64,000 bases of DNA. Source: Nannocystis punicea. GTDB lineage: Bacteria; Myxococcota_A; Polyangia; Nannocystales; Nannocystaceae. The stretch is taken from contig NZ_CP114040.1 in NCBI RefSeq assembly GCF_026965555.1, positions 8,034,001-8,098,000 of the forward strand, written 5' to 3'. The translations under genes and the position numbers were made by a program. This document shows, piece by piece, positions 1 through 7,157 of the stretch. Position 1 is the first letter of the stretch; each line of letters begins with the position of its first letter. The notes beneath the pieces are model-generated. The model did not search any database, was not told the origin of the DNA, and saw only the letters and a list, made by a program, of their open reading frames with translations.

Positions 1-192
1 CTGCATGTCGAGCGACAGCCGCAGGCCCTTGGCCCGCGAGTCGAGGTTGGCGTCGATGAGCACCTGACTCCACATCTCGAGGTCCGGCTCCGGCGGCGCA
101 GCCGCTCGCGCCGGCGCCCCGGCGAGGAGGGCGGCGAGGCCGACACCGACTTGGAGCGAGCGCGAGGATACGAATCGGCGGCGGCGAATCAT
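1..192 (-). CDS. Secreted protein, N-terminal part (cut by window edge)
   Basis: Sixty-four codons are visible, reading leftwards from an ATG at 192 and open to base 1. The N-terminus has an Arg-rich start, a hydrophobic stretch (VGVGLAALLAGAPARAAA) and a plausible signal peptidase site near residue 30, so the product is probably exported. The following segment (EMWSQVLIDANLDSRAKGLR) resembles the beginning of DUF2490-type outer-membrane proteins, which start with a Trp and alternating hydrophobic residues, but too little is present to be sure. Most of the gene lies outside the window. Confidence 0.6.
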   Translation of the reverse strand, partial: MIRRRRFVSSRSLQVGVGLAALLAGAPARAAAPPEPDLEMWSQVLIDANLDSRAKGLRLSLDMQ

Positions 193-1538
193 CGGAGTCA
201 CTGCTGTGGGGTGCCGGCAAAACAAGGCCCCGATCGCGCGACGGCGGCGGTGACGTCGAGCGCTCTCGCGGCGAAGACACGGGCCCGCGGCCGCCTCACG
301 CGGCCAACGAGCGCGTCCCCGCGCTCCTGCGAGCGCCTGCGTGGGAACCGCTCGGCGAGCCCCGACGGCCAGGTCCTTGTTACGTTCAGGTCACGATCGT
401 CACGGAGCGGGCAGCTGCGAGATCGGGCTCAATCCCGTCGACGCCGGGGAATTCCGCCGTCCAGCGCCGTCTCGCGGGGTTGCGGCGCCGACGCGAAGGT
501 GTCAGGCCGAGTTTGCAGAATGAAGGCTTTATTGTCACATCTACGTGACAAACTTCGTCGGGGTTGCTCCGCAGAATTCGTGATATTTCCCCGCGATCGG
601 TGAATTAGCGGCGAGAACAACGTTCTTACGCGCCGTACAGCTTCGTCGCGAAAATGACACAGTCGGCTCGCCCCGCGCCCCGGATCACGGACACGGGTCC
701 GCCGCCCGTCCGCGCGCAGCTCCTCCGCCCGGAACGCGATGGCCGCGGCCTCGAGGGCACGCAGACAGGCGGCGGCTTCCTCGGGAGCGTGTCCGCCGAT
801 GAGAACGCATGCGGATCGCCGCGCCGCGGGTGCGCCGCAGTGCCATGAATCTCGAGCGGTACTCGCAATGGCGATGCGCCCTCCGGTCGATCGCACGGAG
901 CCGACCTGAAGGCGGCGAATCTCCACAGCGCGATCCTCTGGGACGCGGCTCGACGACGCGTGCCTGAAGGTCGCATGTCTTCGTGGTGGCCGACAAGGAG
1001 TGAAGCCGGCTCGACCACGAGATTCGGGGCGATGACCGCCGGGGCGATATGAGCACAGCCTATTCGTGATGCGTCGGGCCATTCGAGCATGGGTCGAGGA
1101 GCAGCTCGCCGGGACGCGCGGACGAGATGCGCGACGAGCCAATCGAACTACGGAGGCGCGGCCGTTCCGGGAGAGCGCCCCGGAGCGCCCCCGCATCGGG
1201 CCCGTGCGCGGGCGCTCTCGGACCAGGACCGCCGCGAGTCGCTCGAATGGAGCGCCGCGAGCGGGAAGCTCCCTCGACCTTCGCAACCGGGCCGGGCCGG
1301 ACCTCCGTGGCGCCGTGCTCGGGGCGAGCCAGTCTCGCCCGCCGACCGCGACGGAGCGATCTTCGTGGAGCGAGCGACCGCGGCGTCGAGCGAGGCGACC
1401 GCTCGACGCCGCGACCCGCCCGGTGTCGGCCCGGGAGCCTCTCCGCTCCCGGCGGGCCCCCGGTCGCCCTGGCAGGTTCGCAGGCACATCGCCTCGAAGG
1501 TCCGGTAGAGTGAGCGGGGCGGCCTCGACGTCGCCGGC
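193..1538. other. Gene-poor 1.35 kb, perhaps containing a decayed gene
   Basis: No intact gene stands out. On the minus strand, between about 1060 and 626, protein-like pieces appear in two different frames: a piece with LVVEPASLLVGHHEDMRPSG in one frame, a piece with ACVLIGGHAPEEAAACLRAL in another, then the first frame again ending in RADCVIFATKLYGA before a stop. This looks like a gene broken by frameshifts, but it could be chance in GC-rich DNA. A perfect 7-bp inverted repeat (TTGTCAC/GTGACAA, 6-nt loop) lies at 532-551 in a locally AT-richer patch, upstream of the leftmost gene. Confidence 0.35.
532..551. repeat. Inverted repeat TTGTCAC-N6-GTGACAA
   Basis: Perfect 7-bp arms (532-538 and 545-551) are separated by ATCTAC. 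The repeat lies in an AT-richer part of an otherwise empty region, 340 bp upstream of the gene that starts at 192 on the minus strand. It could be a regulator binding site or a hairpin. There is no T-tract, so a terminator is unlikely. Confidence 0.4.
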
Positions 1539-2513
1539 GTGTCCGTGCTCTGCTCCCTCTCCCTCGCGTTCGTCGTGTTCGTGTTCGGGTCGCCGGCGTC
1601 GGCCCCCGCGGACGACGTCCCCCTGACAAAGGATGGAGCCGCCCCGTCGGGGCCGCGCGAACTCCCGGCCGGTGCCAGCGCGCCCCTCCAGGCCCCGGTC
1701 CAGTCCCCGCGACCGTCGGCCGGACCGGCCGAGGCGATCGCTCCCCTGGACCCCGGGGCGGGGCCATCCGCGCCCGCGCCTCCCTTTCCCGGCGACGGCC
1801 CCGCTCCGCTCCCGGCGGACTTCGTCGCGCCCGACGCCCGCCCGTCGTCGCTCCCGGCCGACGGCGTCGCCCCTCTCGCCGAGCCTCGCCCCGAAGCGAG
1901 CGAGCGCCCCTCGGTCGGCGCGCCGGCGCCCGTCGCTCCGCTCGGCTCCGGGCCCGTCCTGACCACGACCCGGCCCGATCCGCGGACCCTCCGCGCGGTC
2001 CGGATCGATCTCCTGGTCGGGCCCGTGTGGCGGATCCGGACCACCGAGGCGCTGGTCCTCTTCAACCTCGAGGCCGGGCGCCTGCAGGGCTTCTCCGGCA
2101 CCTTTCACGCCGGCATGTTCGTCGCCCCCGACCGCGACGTCGTCGGCGTCAACGACTTCCCGATCGGCGCCGGCTTCGTCGCCCGGCGGCGCCTGGGCCG
2201 GGACTCGCTGTGGGGGAGCGTCGGCCTCACCGGCGGCATCCTCGTCCACCGCGCCGCCACCGACCTGGGGCTCGTTCACCGCGTCGACCCCGACTTCCAG
2301 GTCCCCCTCAAGTTCGCGTGGAACGCCGGTCGGGTCGGGCTCAGCGTCGCCCTCCTCCAGGGCTTCAGCGTCCGCACCCGGACCTATGAGCGCCGGGGGG
2401 TCGAGGTCTGGAAGCGGATCCCCTACCGCATCGGCCTCGCGATTGGGCTACACTTCGATGTCGGGGTAGGCCGGGCGAGACCACGCCGCTCCCCGACGAG
2501 AGGGGTACCATGA
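1539..2513 (+). CDS. Predicted outer-membrane beta-barrel protein with Pro/Ala-rich linker
   Basis: 324 residues from a GTG start; an in-frame stop at 1506 leaves little room for another start. Residues 1-24 form a signal peptide ending in ASAPA. Residues 25-150 are a low-complexity Pro/Ala/Ser segment, typical of a periplasmic or cell-wall spanning linker. From about residue 155 the sequence alternates hydrophobic and polar residues with many Gly, as in beta-barrels (LLVGPVWRIRTTEALVLFNL; GLTGGILVHRA; VGLSVALLQGFSV). No named family was recognised. The stop codon overlaps the ATG of the next gene (ATGA at 2510-2513), so the two are translationally coupled. It is probably the first gene of a four-gene operon ending at 6227. 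Confidence 0.8.
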   Translation: MSVLCSLSLAFVVFVFGSPASAPADDVPLTKDGAAPSGPRELPAGASAPLQAPVQSPRPSAGPAEAIAPLDPGAGPSAPAPPFPGDGPAPLPADFVAPDARPSSLPADGVAPLAEPRPEASERPSVGAPAPVAPLGSGPVLTTTRPDPRTLRAVRIDLLVGPVWRIRTTEALVLFNLEAGRLQGFSGTFHAGMFVAPDRDVVGVNDFPIGAGFVARRRLGRDSLWGSVGLTGGILVHRAATDLGLVHRVDPDFQVPLKFAWNAGRVGLSVALLQGFSVRTRTYERRGVEVWKRIPYRIGLAIGLHFDVGVGRARPRRSPTRGVP

Positions 2514-4273
2514 CTTATCTTCGCGCTATCGCCGTGTGTTCGTTGGTCCTGACGAGCTGTCAAGACGCTATCGATCTCGATCCACTCGACAACGCGGTCG
2601 TCGTCGAGTCGACGGTCCGGCCGCCGCCGATCCTCGGCGGCACGCTCACGCTGACCGCCGACGATCTGGCGATCGCCGCCGACCCTGACCGCGACGTCAT
2701 TCACGTCGTCGACCTCGACGCCGGCGAGGTCCGCCACACCATCGCCCTCAAGCCCGGCGATCAGCCGCACCGCATCGCTCTCGGCAGCGACGGCCGGGCC
2801 CACGTCGTCCTCCGCGGCAGCGGCAGCGTCGCCACCATCGATCCGCTCGAGGGCACCGTCACCGCCCGCCACGCCCTCTGCCCCGAGCCCCGCGGCATCG
2901 CCTTCGACGACGCCGACACCTCGCTCTACGTCGCCTGCGCCGGCGGCTCGCTCCTTCACCTCACCGAGGGCGGCTCGCTCCTCGAGCGGTGGGAGCTCGA
3001 GCCCGACCTTCGCGACGTCCTCATCGTCAACGGCGAGGTCAAGGTCTCCCTCTTCCGGTCGGCGAAGGTCATCGGCCTCGACGGCTCTCGCCTCGCGGTC
3101 GACTCGACCAGCGACTTCGTCCCGCACGTCGCCTGGCGCACGTGGGTCACCGAGTTCGGCGACGTGGCGATGCTGCATCAGCTGGCGAGCACCAAGCCCG
3201 TGCCGATCAACCCCGGCCCGGACGAGCTCCCGGACGGCGGCTCGCCCTACGGCGGCGGAGGTTTCTGCGACACCGGGCTCGTCAGCACCGCGATCACGGT
3301 CTTCTCCGACGGCGAGGTCCGGACCACGCAGCTCCCCGGCTCGAAGCTCACGGTCGACGCCGCGATGACGGCGGACGGCTTCGTGGCGATGGCGGTCCCC
3401 GGCGCCATCCGCCCGGAGGATCGGGTCAAGTCCAAGCGTCCGAATCAGGAGACCTTCTTCACGGACTTCCCCGAGAACTCGGTGCGGGTCGAGCACAAGG
3501 ACCAACCCGGCTGCGGGAGCCCCGACGAGAACGACTACGGCCAGATCACCGCGGTCGCCTACGCCGCGAGCGGTCGCCTGGTCATGCAGAGCCGCGAGCC
3601 CGCGCAGATCGTCATCCTCGACGGCCCCCCCGGCGGCGTCTTCGAGAAGATCGCCCTCGAGGGCGAGGCTCGCTTCGACACCGGCCACGAGATCTTCCAC
3701 CGCGCCACCGACTCGGGGCTGAGCTGCGCCTCGTGCCACCCCGAGGGCACCGACGACGGCCACGTCTGGGACTTCAAGGACCTCGGGCCCCGGCGCACCC
3801 AGGCGCTCGACGTCGGCCTCGCCGACACCGCGCCGTACCACTGGGACGGCGACATGGCCGACTTCGACGTGCTGATGGCCGAGGTCCTCGCCCATCGCAT
3901 GGGCGGCAAGCGCCAGTCGCCGGAGCGCGGCGATTCGTTCACGCGGTGGATGTTCGAGCAGCAGCGGCCGGCGGTGGCCACCGGCGTCGCGGACGCGTCG
4001 CTCGCGGCGGCCGGCGAGACGCTGTTCGTCAGCTACGGCTGCGCGACCTGCCACGACGGCCCCGCGTTCGGCGGCCAGCGGACCGAGCGGATCGCCGGCC
4101 AGGACAAGCAGGTCCCGACGCTGCGGCGGATCTCCCTCCACCCGCCCTACATGCACGACGGCCGCGCCCCGACCCTCGAGGCGGCCATCCGCGACATGAT
4201 CGTGACCACCCGTTCGACGGCCGCGCCCGAGGCCGACGTCGACGCGATCGCGGCCTACCTGCGCGAGCTCTGA
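2510..4273 (+). CDS. Lipoprotein with beta-propeller and two c-type heme motifs
   Basis: 587 residues. The signal peptide ends in a lipobox, VLTSC, with the lipidated Cys at residue 17. Residues 50-390 look like a YncE/quinoprotein-like propeller (repeated blades such as DRDVIHVVDLDAGEVRHTIA). The C-terminal part has two heme-binding sites, CASCH (Cys406-His410) and CATCH (Cys511-His515). It also has the motif PYMHDGRAPTLEAAI, which is typical of the MauG/cytochrome c peroxidase di-heme family. It is therefore likely a periplasm-facing, membrane-anchored electron-transfer or peroxidase-like protein; the substrate is unknown. It overlaps the upstream outer-membrane protein gene by ATGA and is followed 6 bp later by the sulfotransferase gene. 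Confidence 0.85.
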   Translation: MTYLRAIAVCSLVLTSCQDAIDLDPLDNAVVVESTVRPPPILGGTLTLTADDLAIAADPDRDVIHVVDLDAGEVRHTIALKPGDQPHRIALGSDGRAHVVLRGSGSVATIDPLEGTVTARHALCPEPRGIAFDDADTSLYVACAGGSLLHLTEGGSLLERWELEPDLRDVLIVNGEVKVSLFRSAKVIGLDGSRLAVDSTSDFVPHVAWRTWVTEFGDVAMLHQLASTKPVPINPGPDELPDGGSPYGGGGFCDTGLVSTAITVFSDGEVRTTQLPGSKLTVDAAMTADGFVAMAVPGAIRPEDRVKSKRPNQETFFTDFPENSVRVEHKDQPGCGSPDENDYGQITAVAYAASGRLVMQSREPAQIVILDGPPGGVFEKIALEGEARFDTGHEIFHRATDSGLSCASCHPEGTDDGHVWDFKDLGPRRTQALDVGLADTAPYHWDGDMADFDVLMAEVLAHRMGGKRQSPERGDSFTRWMFEQQRPAVATGVADASLAAAGETLFVSYGCATCHDGPAFGGQRTERIAGQDKQVPTLRRISLHPPYMHDGRAPTLEAAIRDMIVTTRSTAAPEADVDAIAAYLREL

Positions 4274-4279
4274 GCGCGG

Positions 4280-5062
4280 ATGATCGTCATCACCGGCACC
4301 AAGCGCTCCGGCACGTCGATGTGGATGCACGTGCTGGTCGCGGCCGGCTTGCCGTATATCGGCGACCGCTTCCCGGCCGGCTGGGGCGAGCTCCTCCGCG
4401 ACGCCAACCCCGACGGTTTCTTCGAGTCCGAGTTGATGAGCGGCATCAACTATCGGACCAACCCGCACCCGCTGACCGGCGCCTACCTGGCGCCGCTGGC
4501 GACCCGCGACCACGCGGTCAAGATCTTCATCCCCGGGCTGGTCCGCAGCGACGTCGCCTTCCTCGACCGCTGCATCGCCACCGTCCGCGACTGGCGCGGC
4601 TACGTCGCCTCGATCCGCCGCGTCGGGGTCGACGACACCAACCTGCCGCCGGCGCTCGACTGGTGGTGCTCGAACTTCGCGCTGATCCGCGACCTGGCGA
4701 TCCGGGGCTACCCCGCCCACGTCCTGTCGTACGACAGCTTCCTCCGCGACCCGGAGCGGGTGGCCGCCGAGGTGCTGGCGTGGATCGGCCGCGGCGACCC
4801 GGCGGCGGCCGCCCGGGTGGTCCGTCCCGAGCGGAAGCGCGAGCCGGTCGACGCGGCCGACGGCGACCTCGCCGACGGCGTCGATGCGCGCCACCTCGAG
4901 GCCTTCGACGAGCTCTACGCCTGCATCGACGCCGGCCGGCCGCTGAGCGCGAGCTTCATCGACCGGCTCAACGAGGTCGACCGGGCGCTGCGCCCCATGG
5001 TCCTCGAGCGTCAGGCCGGCGTCGAAGCCAAACTGGTGGCCGACATTTTCAAGCGGCGGTGA
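4280..5062 (+). CDS. Sulfotransferase family protein
   Basis: 260 residues. The N-terminus MIVITGTKRSGTSMWMHVL carries the 5'-phosphosulfate-binding P-loop of PAPS-dependent sulfotransferases (GTKRSGTS, residues 6-13). A later segment (HVLSYDSFLRDPERVAAEVLAWIG) matches the typical YEDL-x-DP region of the family. Such enzymes transfer sulfate from PAPS to hydroxyl or amine groups of carbohydrates, lipids or peptides; the acceptor cannot be told from the sequence. It lies 6 bp behind the cytochrome lipoprotein gene and 10 bp before the next gene, so it belongs to the same operon. Confidence 0.85.
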   Translation: MIVITGTKRSGTSMWMHVLVAAGLPYIGDRFPAGWGELLRDANPDGFFESELMSGINYRTNPHPLTGAYLAPLATRDHAVKIFIPGLVRSDVAFLDRCIATVRDWRGYVASIRRVGVDDTNLPPALDWWCSNFALIRDLAIRGYPAHVLSYDSFLRDPERVAAEVLAWIGRGDPAAAARVVRPERKREPVDAADGDLADGVDARHLEAFDELYACIDAGRPLSASFIDRLNEVDRALRPMVLERQAGVEAKLVADIFKRR

Positions 5063-5072
5063 TACGCTGCGG

Positions 5073-6227
5073 GTGATGGCGCTAGAGCCCTCCGCGCTGC
5101 AACTGCGCTTCCGCGACGACGCTGCCTCCGAGCCGCTCGCGCCGCCCGATGTCGCCGCGTTCGTGCGCACCTCGGCGGCCGACGTCGAGCCGCGCCCGTT
5201 CCTCGACGAGGAGCTCGGCGTGCTCCCCGGAGCTGGCACCGCCGACCCCGACGGTCCGCTGGCGATCTTCCTCCGCCAGCCCGAGTTCGGGATCCCGGCC
5301 CCCGGCTACGACCACCGGCTCCCCGACCTCGGCGACTGGAGCGTCCGGACGACGACCTTCGGCTGGATCGCCCACGTCCCGCCCGCGCGCGGCTCAGGGC
5401 CCCGGCGCGCGGCCCAGGTGCTGGCGGGCTGCCTCGCCCTCGCCCTGCCGACCGACGCCCTCGCGCAGCCGCCCGCGCAGCCGCCTGTCCAGGCGCCGGC
5501 GTCCTCGGCCGCCGCGGTGAAGAAGCCCGGCTCGAAGTCCACGCCCGCACCGGCACCCGCACCGGCCTCGGCCACCGACCCGCTCGCGTCGGTGCCGCCG
5601 CCCGCGGAATCGCCTGCGCCGCCGCCCGCTGAGTCGCCCTCGCCCGCGGAATCGCCTGCGCCCGCGCCCTCGGCCCAGCCCGGGCCCGCAGCGCCGCCGT
5701 CCCTGGGCTTCGGCGCCGCCGTGAACGTGAGCGCCGCGGTGACCGACGCCGCCTGGGAGGGCGTCGACGGCTACGACGTCATCGTCGAGCTCAAGGGCGG
5801 CAAGGTCCTCCGCGGCCGCGTCGGCGCCGTGCAGCTCGACACCTTCACCCTGATCGACGGCACCACCGGGCAGATCCTCGTGATCCCCAAGAACGGGGTC
5901 GCGTCGCTGCGCGCCTATATCCCGCCGCCGATCCCCAGCAAGACCGGCACCGGCCTCATCGCCGGCGGCAGCGTCCTCACCGCCATCGGCGCCCCGCTGT
6001 TCATCACCGGGGTCGTGTTCCTCGGCATCTGCCCGTCGTGCGTGTACCTCCACCTGCCGATGCTGGTCGTCGGCGGCGGCGGCCTCGGCGGCGGCATCCC
6101 GATGATCTCGCGGGGCATCAAGCAACGCACGGCCTTCCAGAAGGCCATCCGCGAGCACCAGCTCGCCCCGTCGGTGACGCGCACCCCCTACGGCGGGTGG
6201 ACCGGCGGGCTGCAGGTCCGCTTCTGA
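5073..6227 (+). CDS. Membrane protein with unusual internal signal-like segment
   Basis: 384 residues from GTG (ATG follows immediately at 5076). Residues 1-112 look like a soluble domain I do not recognise. Next comes a segment that reads like a signal peptide (residues 113-130, AAQVLAGCLALALPTDALA) and a Pro/Ala/Ser linker to about residue 208. A domain with ELKGGKVLRGRVGAVQLDTF follows, then two hydrophobic segments (about 290-345) and a C-terminus ending in Phe. Either the N-terminal part is a real fusion, or the mature gene starts at an internal in-frame GTG (5418) and the first 115 codons belong to a remnant. It is the last gene of the operon starting at 1539 and converges on the SDR gene. 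Confidence 0.65.
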   Translation: MMALEPSALQLRFRDDAASEPLAPPDVAAFVRTSAADVEPRPFLDEELGVLPGAGTADPDGPLAIFLRQPEFGIPAPGYDHRLPDLGDWSVRTTTFGWIAHVPPARGSGPRRAAQVLAGCLALALPTDALAQPPAQPPVQAPASSAAAVKKPGSKSTPAPAPAPASATDPLASVPPPAESPAPPPAESPSPAESPAPAPSAQPGPAAPPSLGFGAAVNVSAAVTDAAWEGVDGYDVIVELKGGKVLRGRVGAVQLDTFTLIDGTTGQILVIPKNGVASLRAYIPPPIPSKTGTGLIAGGSVLTAIGAPLFITGVVFLGICPSCVYLHLPMLVVGGGGLGGGIPMISRGIKQRTAFQKAIREHQLAPSVTRTPYGGWTGGLQVRF

Positions 6228-6251
6228 CCGAGGGCCGCGCGGGCTAGCGAA

Positions 6252-6323
6252 GGGTCATGTCCTCCAGGACATGTCTTGAAGGCCCGGTTTCGTACACCAT
6301 GTCCTCAAGGACATGTCTCGCAG
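6252..6323. repeat. Two tandem palindromes (CATGTCCT-NN-AGGACATG) with 42-bp period
   Basis: Two copies of a perfect 8-bp inverted repeat with a 2-bp centre lie at 6256-6273 and 6298-6315. The similarity continues on the right side (ATGTCT..GAAGGCC against ATGTCT..GCAGGCC), so the 29-bp units are direct repeats. The element fills the space between the stop codons of two convergent genes (6227 and 6330). The arms could fold as hairpins in both directions and serve as a bidirectional terminator, although there is no T-run. The GGGTCATG at its left edge also occurs in the repeats at 10151 and 26371. Confidence 0.7.
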
Positions 6324-6329
6324 GCCAGC

Positions 6330-7103
6330 CTACTCGGCGTAGATCATCGCGCGCGTCATCCCGCCGTCGACCACGAACTCCTGGGCGGTGACGAAGCCGG
6401 CGCGGTCGGACAGCAGGAAGGCGACCATCGCCGCGACGTCGTCGGGTCGGCCGACCCGACCGACCGGGTGCTGCGCGTGGTCGATCGGGCGCAGCGGCGG
6501 CGGCTCGGGGCGGTCGGGGCCGCGCTCGTCGCGGGTGTCGATCCAGCCCGGGCTGACGCAGTTGACGCGCACCGCCGGCCCGAGGCTGCGCGCGAGCGCG
6601 TGCGTCAGCGCGACCAGACCGCCCTTGCTGGCCGCGTACGCCTCGGTGTCGGGCTCCGACTGGTGCGCGCGCGTCGACGCGATGTTGACGATCGCCCCGC
6701 GCGTCGCCTGGAGGTGCGGCGCCGCGTGCTTGCAGCACAGCATCGACCCGGTGAGGTTGATCGCCAGCACCCGCTCCCAGCGGGCCAGCGACAGCGTCGC
6801 GGGCGGCCCGCTGTGCGGGTCGGCGAGCGCCGCGTTGTTGACCAGAGCGTCGAGGCGACCGAGCCGCGCCAGCGCCTCGGCGACCGCGGCCGCGACCTCG
6901 GGCTCGCGGCTCACGTCGGCCTGCACGAACCACGCGGCCCCGGGAGCGGCGAAGGCGGCGAGCGCGTCCTCGCCGGCCTCGCGGTCGACGTCGACGAGGA
7001 CCACGCGATAGCCGTCGGCCAGCAGCGCGCGGGCGATGGCCCGCCCGAGCCCGCGGCCCGCTCCGGTGACGATCGCGCCGCGCGCGGAGGATGAAGGAGG
7101 CAT
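6330..7103 (-). CDS. SDR family NAD(P)-dependent oxidoreductase
   Basis: 257 residues, the usual size of classical short-chain dehydrogenases. The cofactor-binding motif TGAGRGLG is at residues 13-20, with Asp39/Asp41 after beta-2 (LVDVD), the NNA motif at 89-91, catalytic Ser143 (IAS), Tyr156 and Lys160 (YAASK), and the PGW motif after beta-6. The acidic residues after beta-2 favour NAD over NADP. The substrate is unknown; the family includes 3-oxoacyl-ACP reductase-like and sugar dehydrogenases. The gene lies 54 bp downstream of treY on the same strand and may be read through from it, but it has no evident role in trehalose synthesis. Confidence 0.9.
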   Translation of the reverse strand: MPPSSSARGAIVTGAGRGLGRAIARALLADGYRVVLVDVDREAGEDALAAFAAPGAAWFVQADVSREPEVAAAVAEALARLGRLDALVNNAALADPHSGPPATLSLARWERVLAINLTGSMLCCKHAAPHLQATRGAIVNIASTRAHQSEPDTEAYAASKGGLVALTHALARSLGPAVRVNCVSPGWIDTRDERGPDRPEPPPLRPIDHAQHPVGRVGRPDDVAAMVAFLLSDRAGFVTAQEFVVDGGMTRAMIYAE

Positions 7104-7157
7104 GCCCCTGCATAGTACCGCTCGCGCTCGCTGCCACCGCTCCGGGCGGCCCGCGAT

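Noticed and set aside
429..2279. Long open minus-strand frame (616 codons)
   Set aside because: Antisense to the outer-membrane protein gene for much of its length, Arg/Gly-rich, no protein character there; a GC-skew shadow. Only a short part near 700-960 may be remnant coding.
2423..5239. Very long minus-strand frame (938 codons)
   Set aside because: Antisense mirror of three well-supported plus-strand genes; Val/Asp/Glu/Arg repetitive text typical of antisense frames in GC-rich coding DNA.
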